Notes: generated by a model not told the origin, from the letters alone. Numbered from the stretch's first letter, positions 1-8,623 are shown. The stretch is 64,000 bases of DNA from Nocardiopsis kunsanensis DSM 44524 (GCF_000340965.1 NZ_ANAY01000003.1:124001-188000); one strand, 5' to 3'. Numbers and translations: made by a program.

Positions 1-994
1 CGGCCATTGGACACCGTCGCCGCGCTCCCAGGTGCGCTCGGCCTCCGATGCGCTGCTGCAGTCGATCGACCTGGCCGTGGCCGCCGAGGAGCTGGGCGCC
101 GACGGTGCCTACTTCCGGGTGCACCACTTCGCGCGGCAGTTGGCCTCGCCCTTCCCCCTGCTGTCCGCGATCGGCGCCCGGACCAGCCGGATCGAGATCG
201 GCACCGGCGTGATCGACATGCGCTACGAGAACCCCCTGTACATGGCCGAGGACGCCGGCGCCGCCGACCTCATCGCGGGCGGCCGCCTCCAACTCGGAAT
301 CAGCCGAGGAGCACCGGAACAGGTCGTCCGGGGCTACGAGTACTTCGGCCATCACCCGGCGGAGGGTTCCACCGACGCCGACATGGCCCGGGAACACACC
401 GCCTCCCTGCTCCAGGCATTGGAGGGGGAAGGCTTCGCCGAACCGAACCCGCAGCCGATGTTTCCGAACCCGCCCGGCCTGTTGCGCATCGAACCGCACT
501 CCGCCGGGCTGCGCGAGCGCATCTGGTGGGGCGCCGGAAGCAGGTCCACCGCCCGCTGGGCCGGCGAGCAGGGGATGCACCTGATGAGTTCGACGCTGCT
601 GACCGAGGACACGGGGGTGCCCTTCCACCAACTGCAGGCGGAACAGATCCAGGACTTCCGCGAGGCATGGAGCGCCGCCGGCCACCGGCACCAGCCCCGT
701 GTCTCGGTGAGCCGCAGCATCTTCCCCCTGGTGAGCACGTTCGACCGGCAACTGTTCGGCCGCGAGACAGCCAGCACCGACCAGGTCGGCCACCTGGAGG
801 AGGGCCCGGCCCGCTTCGGCAAGACCTACGCCGGCGAACCGGACGAACTCGTCGAGAAGCTGGCCGGTGACGAAGCCGTCGCCGCAGCGGACACACTGTT
901 GATCACCGTGCCCAACCAGCTCGGGGTGGACTACAACGCCCACATCATCGAGAACCTGCTGCGCTACGTCGCACCCGGACTCGGTTGGCGCTGA
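1..994 (+). CDS. Luciferase-like (LLM class) flavin-dependent oxidoreductase, 5' truncated by window edge
   Basis: The reading frame is open from base 2 to a TGA at 992-994 and lacks its first nine codons, judged from the complete copy at 11295-12314. The family is flavin-dependent TIM-barrel monooxygenases (bacterial luciferase-like), which oxidise small organic substrates with reduced FMN or F420; the substrate here is unknown. Typical stretches are GARTSRIEIGTGVIDMRYENP and AAEELGADGAYFRVHHFARQ. Base 1 aligns with base 11321, and the two copies run gap-free for 994 bases with about 25 mismatches counted by eye. Similarity stops immediately after the stop codon, so only the coding region is shared. 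No flavin reductase lies beside it. Confidence 0.85.
   Translation, partial: GHWTPSPRSQVRSASDALLQSIDLAVAAEELGADGAYFRVHHFARQLASPFPLLSAIGARTSRIEIGTGVIDMRYENPLYMAEDAGAADLIAGGRLQLGISRGAPEQVVRGYEYFGHHPAEGSTDADMAREHTASLLQALEGEGFAEPNPQPMFPNPPGLLRIEPHSAGLRERIWWGAGSRSTARWAGEQGMHLMSSTLLTEDTGVPFHQLQAEQIQDFREAWSAAGHRHQPRVSVSRSIFPLVSTFDRQLFGRETASTDQVGHLEEGPARFGKTYAGEPDELVEKLAGDEAVAAADTLLITVPNQLGVDYNAHIIENLLRYVAPGLGWR
1..994 (+). repeat. Direct repeat copy A of a monooxygenase gene
   Basis: This is the left copy of a direct repeat whose partner is 11321-12314. Alignment by eye is gap-free with roughly 97% identity. The window begins inside the repeat, so the full left boundary cannot be seen. Confidence 0.9.
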
Positions 995-1004
995 CCGGTG
1001 CTTC

Positions 1005-1054
1005 CGCCGACGGCGGTGTCCGTCTCCAGGAGCCGGCCGATAACGCCGTCGGCG
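1005..1054. terminator. Stem-loop between convergent genes
   Basis: CGCCGACGGCG (1005-1015) and CGCCGTCGGCG (1044-1054) form a perfect 11-bp inverted repeat with a 28-base loop. It lies just after the monooxygenase stop and before the end of the opposing FUSC gene. A bidirectional terminator is the likeliest role, although there is no T tract. Confidence 0.45.
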
Positions 1055-1130
1055 CGCACGGTCATGGTCCCGCTCCTGACAAGCATCCGCTGTTTCCCGA
1101 CCTCGGGTGGTCGTCGGCACCTCGCCCCGG

Positions 1131-2342
1131 TCAGCGGGAACGCCGAAACATCCGCCGGGACCGCTTGCGTGCGCTCGAGCTGGACGAGCGCCTCCGGCGC
1201 ACCCACGGAAGCCACGACTCCGTGCGCGGATGGGCGACCTGCGGCTGGTCCTCCTCTTCCCCCGACAGCGCTTGAGCCACGGTCTCGGGTTCCTCGACCC
1301 CGGCGAACAGCATGATGTCGGTGGCGACCATCTGCACGGACAGGTGGGCGGAAGCGGTCACCGAATCCTCGGCCGAACCCTCGCTGAACGGCTGGGCCAG
1401 GTCGAGGGCCAGGTCGACGGCGCGCTGGCGCGCCTCACGGTCACCGAGGTTGCCCGCGAGCACATCGAGGGTCGAGGCCATCTCCAGCACCACCGACGCG
1501 ATGTGCCCGCGTTCCTCCTTGTCCATCGCGGCTGCCGTCCGCGCCAGAGCCAGACAGCTCTCGCTGAGGATGATGAGCCGGTCGACCTTCTCGTCCTCAT
1601 AGGCCAGTGGTCCGGGACTGGCCCAGCGTGCGGTGGTCCACCGGACGCTGCGGTGGCTGTTCTCCTGCGCACGGCTGAGGTCGGCCATCGGACGGCTGAG
1701 CGCGCTCAGCCGGTCCACGGTGCTCAGGGAAGGGTCCTCGTCCCCCTGCAGCGCACGGCCGGTGGCGTCGAGCAGACGGACGATCTCCTGCAGGGCCTCG
1801 TTCTCGATACGGCGCAGCCAGGCGGCCGGGCGGGTGGGAAAGAGCACCTGGCTCATCACCAGCGCAACACTCGCACCGATGAGGGCGTCGGTGAGCCGGC
1901 TCAACCCCACCTGGCCGTCGGCGACCGCCAGGGTCAGGATCGACCCGGAAGCGGCTTGGGCGATGACCAGGCGTGCGGCACCGAGGGCGACCGCGATCAT
2001 CATCGCCACCGCGATGGCCGCCACCATCGTCGCGTAGCCCCCTCCGAACAGGGCGATCGAGAATTCACCGACGACGATGCCGATGACCACACCGAACAGC
2101 ATCCGCACGGCGTTGGTCCCGCGCTCGCCGCCCACGGTGTTGAGCGCGATGACCGCGGCGATCGGGGCGAAGAACGGGAAATGGTCGTCGATGAGGCCCC
2201 CGGCGATGGTCCACGCCACGGTCGCGGCGACGGCGCACTGCACCACCACCCACATGTGGTCGCGCAGGCGTTCCAGCGCCGTGGCCCCTTCTCGGCGGAC
2301 CCACGCGAACGCGTCGTGGGCCAGGCGGCTCAGCTCTGCCAT
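1131..2342 (-). CDS. FUSC-family (aromatic acid exporter type) membrane protein
   Basis: The N-terminal 160 residues are a run of hydrophobic helices (VVVQCAVAATVAWTIAGGL, FFAPIAAVIALNTVGGERG, MLFGVVIGIVVGEFSIALFG). The rest is a cytoplasmic helical region of about 220 residues ending in a basic, serine/arginine-rich tail. This layout is typical of FUSC/ArAE-type proteins, which are thought to export small aromatic or organic acids; the substrate is unknown. I chose the ATG at 2342. A GTG eleven codons upstream (2375) also keeps the frame open but has no better ribosome site. The gene lies downstream of the DUF4352 gene on the same strand, separated by a strong terminator, so it is probably monocistronic. 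Confidence 0.75.
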   Translation of the reverse strand: MAELSRLAHDAFAWVRREGATALERLRDHMWVVVQCAVAATVAWTIAGGLIDDHFPFFAPIAAVIALNTVGGERGTNAVRMLFGVVIGIVVGEFSIALFGGGYATMVAAIAVAMMIAVALGAARLVIAQAASGSILTLAVADGQVGLSRLTDALIGASVALVMSQVLFPTRPAAWLRRIENEALQEIVRLLDATGRALQGDEDPSLSTVDRLSALSRPMADLSRAQENSHRSVRWTTARWASPGPLAYEDEKVDRLIILSESCLALARTAAAMDKEERGHIASVVLEMASTLDVLAGNLGDREARQRAVDLALDLAQPFSEGSAEDSVTASAHLSVQMVATDIMLFAGVEEPETVAQALSGEEEDQPQVAHPRTESWLPWVRRRRSSSSSARKRSRRMFRRSR

Positions 2343-2431
2343 GCCGCACCACCAGCTCTGTACTCGGCGGAACACCGTGTGCCCGCGCGCGAACCATCGC
2401 CGCCATCGTGATCACTCATACAGACAGGAAC

Positions 2432-2442
2432 ATTACTCTGTG
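2432..2442. promoter_or_regulatory. ATTACTCTGTG element upstream of the FUSC gene
   Basis: The 11-mer ATTACTCTGTG lies in the AT-rich part of the FUSC upstream region and recurs exactly at 3557-3567 before fmdB. A 9-base core recurs at 42744-42752 before an XRE gene. On the minus strand it reads as an AGAGTAAT sequence that could be part of a -10 region. The role is unproven. Confidence 0.3.
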
Positions 2443-2575
2443 CATGCGCGGATCTGCCGGTGCGGCGCCCGGCCACGGCCACGTGTACGCGCTCGGCGCA
2501 GGCCCTCGCCCCGCCACGTGGCAGAGGTGCGCACGCTCGTCCAGGGCCGTAACGGGCCCTGCCCGGCACGAGAGT

Positions 2576-2608
2576 GGTCGCCGCGCTCCCGCTCCGAGCG
2601 CGGCGACC
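2576..2608. terminator. Strong hairpin after the DUF4352 gene
   Basis: GGTCGCCGCGCTC (2576-2588) and GAGCGCGGCGACC (2596-2608) form a perfect 13-bp stem with a 7-base loop. It starts about 25 bases past the stop codon of the minus-strand DUF4352 gene and separates it from FUSC. Confidence 0.7.
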
Positions 2609-2634
2609 GGTTCCCGGGGGTGCTGTGCAGGTCC

Positions 2635-3249
2635 TCAGCCGAGGTCGACACGCACGCCGTCGTCGACCATCGTCTTGCCGTTGACGAGCATGTGGTCGAT
2701 CTCCGTTCCAGGGGTGACGTCGTAGGCCAAGGTGGCCTCGGCGGCCTGGCCGGGGTTGAGCTGGTCCATGAAGGAGTCGTCCGAGCTGGCGCTGATGTCG
2801 CGCTCGTACATGTTGCCGTCGGTGTCCATGAGGACCTGGTTGGAGCCTTCGAGGTACTCGGCCGAGGAGCTGGTGTTCTCCGCGGTCAGCTCGACGACGA
2901 TGTATTCGCCGCGTGCTTCCTGGGTGAGGCCGAATTCGTCCTCCAGGCCGGCCACGCCCTCCTCGACGGAGTGCACGGTGAATTCGAAGGAGCCGTGTTC
3001 GAACGTCTCCCCGAGCTCGTGGGCCTGCTCATTGTCCTCTTCGCCATCGGCCTCGGCGTCGGCGGCCTCGGTATCGGTGTTCTCGGCGGTTTCCTCACCA
3101 CCGGGAGCCAGGACAGCGACGCAACCCACCATGAGGAAGAGGACGAGGAGGGGTGTGGCGCACCCGAAGAGGGCGACCTTCTTGCCGGTGGACATGCCCT
3201 GCTTCGGAGGGACGGGAGGGCCGAAAGGGGGCTGCTGGGGTGTGCTCAT
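2635..3249 (-). CDS. DUF4352-type membrane-anchored extracellular protein
   Basis: The 204-residue protein has a proline-rich cytoplasmic start (PPFGPPVPP), one hydrophobic segment at about residues 24-48 (VALFGCATPLLVLFLMVGC), an acidic Thr/Ala/Glu-rich linker, and a C-terminal beta domain of about 120 residues. The domain pattern EFTVHSVEEG..YIVVELTAENTS..DTDGNMYE is typical of DUF4352/telokin-like domains in Gram-positive surface proteins. The cysteine at the end of the hydrophobic segment could be a lipobox, but the single-helix anchor is equally plausible. The ATG at 3249 follows GGAG with a 7-base spacer. Function is unknown; a role in the envelope is inferred from the topology. Confidence 0.75.
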   Translation of the reverse strand: MSTPQQPPFGPPVPPKQGMSTGKKVALFGCATPLLVLFLMVGCVAVLAPGGEETAENTDTEAADAEADGEEDNEQAHELGETFEHGSFEFTVHSVEEGVAGLEDEFGLTQEARGEYIVVELTAENTSSSAEYLEGSNQVLMDTDGNMYERDISASSDDSFMDQLNPGQAAEATLAYDVTPGTEIDHMLVNGKTMVDDGVRVDLG

Positions 3250-3665
3250 GGTGGTCTCCGGTGTGTGGGGGAACAGCCCGCCTGTCGGGCTGCCCGTGTT
3301 GAGGGTGGTTCATGCGGGCGATACACCCAGCACGTACACATGAATAATACACATAAACCTGTTAGCAATGTCAACGCCGTTAACAGTCATCCACTGAAAT
3401 CCTGTGCCGCCCTTGATCCGCCCGGCACCCCCGGAACGCCCCAGCGACCACCGCCCACACATGGAACCGAGAGCGAGAAGACCCCACACCGGCCCCCGCG
3501 GGCGCACGCGCAGAACTGAACACGCCGCTGAATACTGGGCCCATCATCCACGCTTGATTACTCTGTGTACCTATGCGAGCACAAATTGTTCTGACCCCTG
3601 TGAGTTGCGGGCAGTGCTGCGCATAACGGGGCACTCACGACTTCCAGCGACCACCGGGGACCACC
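3250..3665. other. Divergent intergenic region between the DUF4352 gene and fmdB
   Basis: This 416-base stretch has no convincing gene. It is AT-rich around 3338-3400 and 3530-3590 and holds the minus-strand promoter described at 3342-3374. It also carries an ATTACTCTGTG element at 3557-3567 on the fmdB side. Confidence 0.6.
3342..3374 (-). promoter_or_regulatory. Candidate sigma-70-type promoter of the DUF4352 gene
   Basis: On the minus strand a consensus TTGACA (3374-3369) is followed after 11 bases by TTTATGTGTATTATTC (3357-3342), which contains the likely -10. The same 16-mer with two changes occurs at 63672-63657 upstream of another membrane-anchored protein gene. Confidence 0.5.
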
Positions 3666-3956
3666 ATGGCCATCTACCAGTTCATGTGCGAGGAGCACGG
3701 CGGCCTCGAGCTCGAAGCGGCCATGGGGACAGCACCGCCGACCCTGTCGTGCCCGGACTGTGGCCGACAGGCACGCCGGGTGTTCTCAGCCCCGATGCTC
3801 GGCCGCACGCCTCGTGCCGTGGCGACCGCGTTCGAAAGAGCCGAACGCAGCGCGGACGAACCGAACGTGGTGACGTCCCTGCCGCCCCGCTCCGGGCGGG
3901 CCCGGCCGCAGCGGTACACACACGAGCCGACACACCAACGACTTCCCAGACACTGA
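3666..3956 (+). CDS. fmdB: FmdB-family zinc-ribbon protein
   Basis: The 96-residue protein begins MAIYQFMCEEHGGLE and has a CPDCG motif near residue 34, which matches the N-terminal zinc ribbon of the FmdB family (C..H/C plus CxxC). The C-terminal half is basic and low-complexity. FmdB proteins sit beside formamidase genes and have been proposed as regulators, but the biochemical role is not established. The stop is 27 bases before the formamidase start on the same strand, so the two probably form one operon. Confidence 0.8.
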   Translation: MAIYQFMCEEHGGLELEAAMGTAPPTLSCPDCGRQARRVFSAPMLGRTPRAVATAFERAERSADEPNVVTSLPPRSGRARPQRYTHEPTHQRLPRH

Positions 3957-3983
3957 GATCGCCCACCTGAAAGGGACACGCCC

Positions 3984-5240
3984 ATGCCCGAACAGCTGTT
4001 TCCTCTCGATTCGTCCAGGCCGTTCACCGAGCAGGACATCATCGGACACAATCGCTACCATCCCGACATCCCCGCGGCCGTCCAGGTCAGGCCCGGCTCC
4101 ACCTTCCGCATGGACTGCCGTGAATGGTTCGACGGGGCGATCAAGAACGACGACTCGGCAGAGGACATCCGTGATGCCCCGATGTCCAAGGTCCATGCCC
4201 TGTCGGGGCCGGTCCGGATCGAAGGGGCCGAACCCGGGGACCTGCTGATCGTCGACATCCTGGACATGGGGCCGATCCCCCAGGAGGACTCCGGCCCCCT
4301 GGCCGGCCAGGGCTGGGGGTACACGGGGATCTTCGCAAAACGCAACGGTGGTTCGTTCCTCGTCGACCAGTTCCCCGACGCCTACAAGGCGGTGTGGGAC
4401 TTCCACGGCGAGGTCGCCACCTCGCGACACGTCCCGGGGGTCTCTTTCACCGGCATCACCCACCCCGGTCTGATGGCCACGGCCCCCTCGGCGGACCTGC
4501 TCTCCCGGTGGAACCGCAGGGAAGGGGACCTGATCGCGACCGACCCGAACCGGCTCCCGCCCCTGGCCCTGCCGCCCGAGCCGCAGGACGCGGTCCTGGG
4601 CACACTGAGCGGTGCCGAGTTCGACCGGGTGGCCGGAGAAGCAGCGCGAACAGCCCCGCCCAGGGAGAACGGCGGCAACCAGGACATCAAGAACCTCACC
4701 CGAGGGACCCGCGTGTTCTACCCGGTGTTCGTCCCGGGTGCGAATTTCTCCGTCGGCGACCTGCACTTCTCCCAGGGGGACGGGGAGATCACCTTCTGCG
4801 GCGGTATCGAGATGGGCGGGTTCATCGACCTGCACGTCGACGTGATCAAGGGCGGCATGGACACCTACGGGGTGAGCGAGAACGCCATCTTCATGCCGGG
4901 AAAGACCCCGCCCCAGTACTCCGAATGGTTGGCCTTCTCCGGCACCTCGGTGACCCTGGACGGCAAACAGCACTACCTGGATTCACAACTGGCCTACCAG
5001 CGCGCCTGTCTGCACGCGATCGACTACCTGACCAAGTTCGGCTACAGCCCTGAGCAGGCGTACCTGCTCCTCGGCGCGGCACCGATCGAGGGGCGCTTCT
5101 CCAGCGTGGTGGACATCCCGAACGCGTGCGCCACCGTCTACCTGCCGACCGCGATCTTCGATTTCGATGTACGGCCCTCCGCTTCGGGGCCCGTGCAGAT
5201 CGATCCGGGCATCGGAGCACCCCGGGCCGAGGGTTCGTGA
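3984..5240 (+). CDS. fmdA: Formamidase (acetamidase/formamidase family)
   Basis: The 418-residue protein matches the acetamidase/formamidase family along its whole length. Family stretches include the N-terminal DIIGHNRYHPDIPAAVQVRPG, SGPVRIEGAEPGDLLIVDILD, PDAYKAVWDFHGEVATSRH and the GGIEMGGFIDLHVDVIKGGM region. It should hydrolyse formamide (and possibly short aliphatic amides) to ammonia and formate in the cytoplasm as part of nitrogen acquisition. The ATG follows AAAGGGA with suitable spacing. It lies directly behind fmdB and is followed by a strong hairpin at 5317-5354. Confidence 0.93.
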   Translation: MPEQLFPLDSSRPFTEQDIIGHNRYHPDIPAAVQVRPGSTFRMDCREWFDGAIKNDDSAEDIRDAPMSKVHALSGPVRIEGAEPGDLLIVDILDMGPIPQEDSGPLAGQGWGYTGIFAKRNGGSFLVDQFPDAYKAVWDFHGEVATSRHVPGVSFTGITHPGLMATAPSADLLSRWNRREGDLIATDPNRLPPLALPPEPQDAVLGTLSGAEFDRVAGEAARTAPPRENGGNQDIKNLTRGTRVFYPVFVPGANFSVGDLHFSQGDGEITFCGGIEMGGFIDLHVDVIKGGMDTYGVSENAIFMPGKTPPQYSEWLAFSGTSVTLDGKQHYLDSQLAYQRACLHAIDYLTKFGYSPEQAYLLLGAAPIEGRFSSVVDIPNACATVYLPTAIFDFDVRPSASGPVQIDPGIGAPRAEGS

Positions 5241-5316
5241 TCAGGCGAAGCGCTTGACCGCTGCCCGTTTCCGAGGCCTGCCGATACCGCCCGAGCCCCG
5301 GTGAGGCGGGCGCCAG

Positions 5317-5354
5317 GGCGGCAGACACCGGACCGTGTTCGGGTGCCTGCCGCC
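5317..5354 (+). terminator. Terminator hairpin after fmdA
   Basis: GGCGGCAGACACC (5317-5329) pairs with GGTGCCTGCCGCC within 5341-5354, with one mismatch and an 11-base loop. A second GC stem (TGCCGCC/GGCGGCA) follows at once. There is no T tract, as is common in actinomycete terminators. Confidence 0.65.
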
Positions 5355-5664
5355 CGGGTGCCCGGCGGCACCTCCTCCGATGGCGGAGCGTGGCATCGGC
5401 ACAAAAGGCCCTCTCGTCCGTCTCGGCACAGAACCCCTGCAGCTCGATGAAGGCCCTCTGCGCAGGACTGGAAGATCAGCGCCGAAGGCAGAGAGCACCG
5501 CCGAGCAACCACAGTTATCCGAGGGAACCTGCTGAGCACGGAGAGGCCCCGAACCGGGCGCTTCACGCGGCCGACCCCCATCTCCTGAGGTGCCGAGCGG
5601 ATCTCTGGCCGGGTGGAGCATCCCGGCCGGCGAGCATTTCGCGCGTGAAGCACTGCTCGCACGG
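5355..5664. other. Intergenic stretch before an Imm-5-like remnant
   Basis: I see no supportable gene here. Open frames exist on both strands but have shadow-like composition and no ribosome site. Confidence 0.5.
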
Positions 5665-6025
5665 CATCGTCCCAGGCCCTCAACGAACAGGGTCGGGAGA
5701 CCGTCGCAGCGTGGGCCGCAGACTGCGCCGAACGTGTGCTCGGCGATTTTCTGGGCTGAGGCGCCGACGGATAACCGCGCACTGGACGCCGTGGCTCGCA
5801 CGCGCACCTTCAACCGCGGTGAGCTGGAGGCCTCCGGCGAGATTCGCCGACGTCTGCTCGCGGTCCGTGCAGCGGGCGCCGCAACTTCCCCCGCTGGCGC
5901 GGCCGCTGCCAGGGCAACTGCACAAGCTGCTGCCGTCGCCCACATGGGAGCGCACGCACTGGGCGCGGCGCTGTACTACGCCATCCCTCTCGAAGCGGTC
6001 GTCCTGGCAGAGGAGGACGCGACAC
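5665..6025 (+). pseudogene. Broken copy of an Imm-5-like putative immunity gene
   Basis: This segment matches the intact gene at 21790-22326. The frame corresponding to SSQALNEQGRETVAAWAADCAERVL is followed by one extra base near 5745-5757 and an in-frame TGA. The similarity then continues in the next frame as LDAVARTRTFNRGELEASGEIRRRLLAVRAAGAATSP and HMGAHALGAA. The start codon is lost (ACG-type sequence where the intact copy has GTG). The last 60 or so residues after HALGAA are replaced by unrelated sequence. It is therefore an inactivated, C-terminally truncated paralogue. Confidence 0.75.
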
Positions 6026-6084
6026 GTAGACCCTGCTGGAACCGATCACGCACAGTACTTTCCTCCGGGGAAACAATCCAATAG

Positions 6085-6103
6085 ACTTTCCAATGAGGAA
6101 AGT
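6085..6103. promoter_or_regulatory. Palindromic operator ACTTTCC-N5-GGAAAGT
   Basis: ACTTTCC (6085-6091) and GGAAAGT (6097-6103) form a perfect 7-bp inverted repeat with a 5-base spacer. It lies 20 bases before the start of a membrane protein gene that is translationally coupled to a winged-helix regulator. Autoregulation by that regulator is the obvious inference. Confidence 0.6.
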
Positions 6104-6123
6104 AAGAGAGGGAGGCGTCTGTC

Positions 6124-6612
6124 ATGGACATACAGGAAGCGCAGGAGGCCCTACGCGTCGCGCAGGTACAACGTGGGAACACCATCGCCGAGGGCAACCG
6201 CTTCCCCTGGGTGGCGTGGGCTGTAGGAAGCGTGGGCCTCACCGGCGTCCTCGCCGCGGTCGACCTCGCGGACGTGTTCGCGGACTTGGACGACTCCCCG
6301 TGGTACTGGGCGCTGTCGTTCGTGTCCCTGTGCCTGCCGCTGGTGGCGGCAGCCGTGGCCTCCGCGTGGTGGGAACTCTCCCGCGCACCTGTGCGCCCAC
6401 ACCGTTCCCTCCACACCTGGCGGAACGTCCGGACCGTAGTGGTCGCCCTTCTCCTGCTCACTGCGCTCACCGTCGTCGCGGCGGTGGGATTCAACGGAGG
6501 CGGTGTCCCGCTGCCCAACGTGTGGTCGGGGCTCTTCCTCGGTGCCGCCCTGCTGATGACCGGCGTCCTGGTCTCCCGCCGAACACCCGCACCTCAGCAG
6601 CTGGGGCAGTGA
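6124..6612 (+). CDS. Four-helix membrane protein of unknown function
   Basis: The 162-residue protein begins with a short soluble helix (MDIQEAQEALRVAQVQRGN) followed by about four hydrophobic segments near residues 28-48, 60-85, 100-122 and 130-148. I do not recognise a named family. The ATG follows GGGAGG with a 9-base spacer. Its TGA overlaps the ATG of the next gene (TGATG), so it is co-translated with a winged-helix regulator. Membrane protein/regulator pairs of this kind are common in actinomycetes, but the signal sensed is unknown. The palindrome at 6085-6103 probably controls both. Confidence 0.65.
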   Translation: MDIQEAQEALRVAQVQRGNTIAEGNRFPWVAWAVGSVGLTGVLAAVDLADVFADLDDSPWYWALSFVSLCLPLVAAAVASAWWELSRAPVRPHRSLHTWRNVRTVVVALLLLTALTVVAAVGFNGGGVPLPNVWSGLFLGAALLMTGVLVSRRTPAPQQLGQ

Positions 6613-6965
6613 TGGATCTCCGTGCACAGGAATTCAACGACTTCATCCACACCCGCCCCCGCCTGTCCATCTTCTCCCTGTTGGCGCCCGCGGAGTGGGT
6701 GGAGTTCTCCTTCGTCCGTGACCACGCGGGCCTGAGCGATTCCGCTCTGTCCAAACACATCAGCGCGATGGAGACGGCGGGCTACGCCGAGGTCCGCAAG
6801 GGCACCGAAGCCAAACGCCGACGCACGTGGGTGCGCTTGACCGACCGGGGCCGGGCGTCTTTGGACTCACATCTCGGGGCACTGGAGCAGATCATCGCGG
6901 AGTCCAGAGGAAGGACCGACACAGACGTCGTCCCCCTCAACCGGGAGGAAGGAGAGGAACCCTGA
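6612..6965 (+). CDS. Winged-helix transcriptional regulator (MarR/PadR-like, PF13601 type)
   Basis: The 117-residue protein has the compact winged-helix pattern RPRLSIFSLLAPAEWVEFSFVRDHAGLSDSALSKHISAMETAGYAEVRKG..RRRTWVRLTDRGRASLDSHLGALEQII. The recognition helix is around residues 42-56 and the wing around 60-78. Single-domain proteins of this type (winged helix DNA-binding domain, PF13601) usually repress their own operon. The start overlaps the preceding stop by one base. The likely target is the 7-5-7 palindrome at 6085-6103. Confidence 0.8.
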   Translation: MDLRAQEFNDFIHTRPRLSIFSLLAPAEWVEFSFVRDHAGLSDSALSKHISAMETAGYAEVRKGTEAKRRRTWVRLTDRGRASLDSHLGALEQIIAESRGRTDTDVVPLNREEGEEP

Positions 6966-7306
6966 CTCCAGGCGTGGAGCCGGCTTCTCATGGTTCTCGC
7001 GGCTTGCCTGCGGTAGTGGTACCGCAGGGCGTTGGCTCGGTGGGAGCGCCTGGACAACGACCGGCCTCACACGTGCCCGGTACCGGGCTCCGTGGGAAAC
7101 AGCACGTGCCCGGCCGGGTGGTGCAGCAAGGCGGGCCGCGGCCCGGGCGCTTTCGCAACGCCCGGCGGCCCCGGTGACGCCTTCCGGCCGCGTAGCGACA
7201 CTGCCGCGTGCGCGCTCTCCCAAGGGGAAGAGGGTCGGGCACGCGGCAGTGCCCTCAGGCGTGCACGGCCGACCCGACTGTGCCACCGGCCTCACAGCAC
7301 ACGTGC
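6966..7306. other. Convergent intergenic region
   Basis: No gene is supported in this 341-base gap. Its main feature is the 13-bp inverted repeat at 7199-7251. Confidence 0.6.
7199..7251. terminator. Bidirectional terminator hairpin
   Basis: CACTGCCGCGTGC (7199-7211) and GCACGCGGCAGTG (7239-7251) form a perfect 13-bp inverted repeat with a 27-base loop. It lies between the end of the winged-helix regulator (+) and the end of the flavin monooxygenase (-). Confidence 0.65.
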
Positions 7307-8623
7307 TCAGTGCGGCGACGCCGGCCGCTCCAGACCCAGGTGGCCGCGCAACGTGTCGGCCTGGTACTCGCGGCGGAACAATCCTCTCCGCTGCAGGACG
7401 GGGACCACATGGTCCACGAAGTCCTCGATCCCGCCCGGCAGGGACGGCGGCATGAGGTTGAACCCGTCCGCGCCGCCGCTGGTGTGCCACTCTGTGATCC
7501 GGTCGGCGATCTGCTCGGGTGTTCCGACCATCGTGCAGTGGCCGCCGCCGGCGGCCAACCGCCCGAGCAGTTGCCGCACCGTGGGACGTTCGGACTCGAT
7601 AATGCGCAGGATGGTCCCGTAGCGGCCCTTGGGACCGGTGAACTCCTCCAGGGGCGGCAGGTCGGGAACCGGAGCGTCCAGTTCCCAGCCGGTGCAGTCC
7701 TGCTCGGTGAACAGGCCCAGCTGCTGCAGTGACTCCTCTGTCGGCAGCAACTCGTCCAATTCGCGTTGCTTGGCTCTGGCCTCCTCCTCGGTGGAACCGA
7801 CATAGGTGACCAGTCCCGGCATGATCGCCACGGACCGGGGATCGCGGCCGACCCGGTGGATGCGCGATTTCACGTCGCGGTAGTAGTCCTGGGCGCTGGG
7901 CAGGTCGTAGGCCACCGAGTAGATGGCCTCCGCACGGCGGGCCGCCAGCGTGCGGCCCTGCTCGGAGGAGCCCGCTTGGAACAGCACCGGGTGGCCCTGC
8001 ACCGGACGCGGCACGTTCAACGGTCCGTCGACCTGGAAGTACCGGCCCCGGTGGTCGATGGGGCGGACCAGCTCGGGGTCGGCGAAGACCCCGTCCCGGT
8101 CGTACCGGAGGGCCCGGTCGCTCCAGGAGTCCCACAGCCCCAGGACCGCCTCCACGAACTCCTCGGCCCGCTCGTAGCGCTCCTGGTGCGGGGGCATGTG
8201 TTCGTACCCGTGGTTGCGGGCCTCGGTGTCGAACATGGAGGTCACCACGTTCCAACCGATCCGCCCGCCGCTGACGTGGTCCAGGGAAGCCAACAGACGC
8301 GCAGCATGGAAGGGGGTGTAGAACGTGCTGGAGACGGTACTGACCAGCCCGACGCGATCGGTGGCCCTGCTCATGGCCGACAGGGCGGTCAGCGGTTCCA
8401 GGAACCACCACGGTCCGCCGGCGACGTCTCCCGCGGCGTGGCCGTCGGCGAAGAAGACCGCGTCCAGGCAGCCGCGTTCGGCCGTGCGGGCCAGTTCCTC
8501 GAAGTAGGTGATGTCACCGACCCGTTCGGCCGGGGAATCGGGGTGGCGCCAGGCGGCCTTGTGGTGGCCGCAGCCGAAGATGAACAGGTTCAGGTGGAGC
8601 GGGCGCTCGGAGGCGGTGGCCAT
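7307..8623 (-). CDS. NtaA/SnaA/DszA-type FMN-dependent monooxygenase
   Basis: The 438-residue protein has the features of the nitrilotriacetate-monooxygenase-A branch of the luciferase superfamily: LNLFIFGCGHHKAAWR at the N-terminus, then YFEELARTAERGCLDAVFFADG, SGGRIGWNVVTSM, and PVLFQAGSSEQGRTLAAR near residue 225. These enzymes use FMNH2 supplied by a separate reductase to oxidise small N-, S- or C-containing compounds. The substrate cannot be read from the sequence and no reductase gene is adjacent. The start overlaps the SDR stop by one base (TGATG). The pair therefore forms one operon, and a TPP riboswitch precedes it. A role in thiamine-related salvage or breakdown is an inference from that riboswitch. 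Confidence 0.85.
   Translation of the reverse strand: MATASERPLHLNLFIFGCGHHKAAWRHPDSPAERVGDITYFEELARTAERGCLDAVFFADGHAAGDVAGGPWWFLEPLTALSAMSRATDRVGLVSTVSSTFYTPFHAARLLASLDHVSGGRIGWNVVTSMFDTEARNHGYEHMPPHQERYERAEEFVEAVLGLWDSWSDRALRYDRDGVFADPELVRPIDHRGRYFQVDGPLNVPRPVQGHPVLFQAGSSEQGRTLAARRAEAIYSVAYDLPSAQDYYRDVKSRIHRVGRDPRSVAIMPGLVTYVGSTEEEARAKQRELDELLPTEESLQQLGLFTEQDCTGWELDAPVPDLPPLEEFTGPKGRYGTILRIIESERPTVRQLLGRLAAGGGHCTMVGTPEQIADRITEWHTSGGADGFNLMPPSLPGGIEDFVDHVVPVLQRRGLFRREYQADTLRGHLGLERPASPH

Noticed and set aside
2408..2725. Plus-strand open frame opposite the DUF4352 3' end
   Set aside because: Its composition is that of the antisense of a real gene and it crosses the terminator hairpin at 2576-2608.
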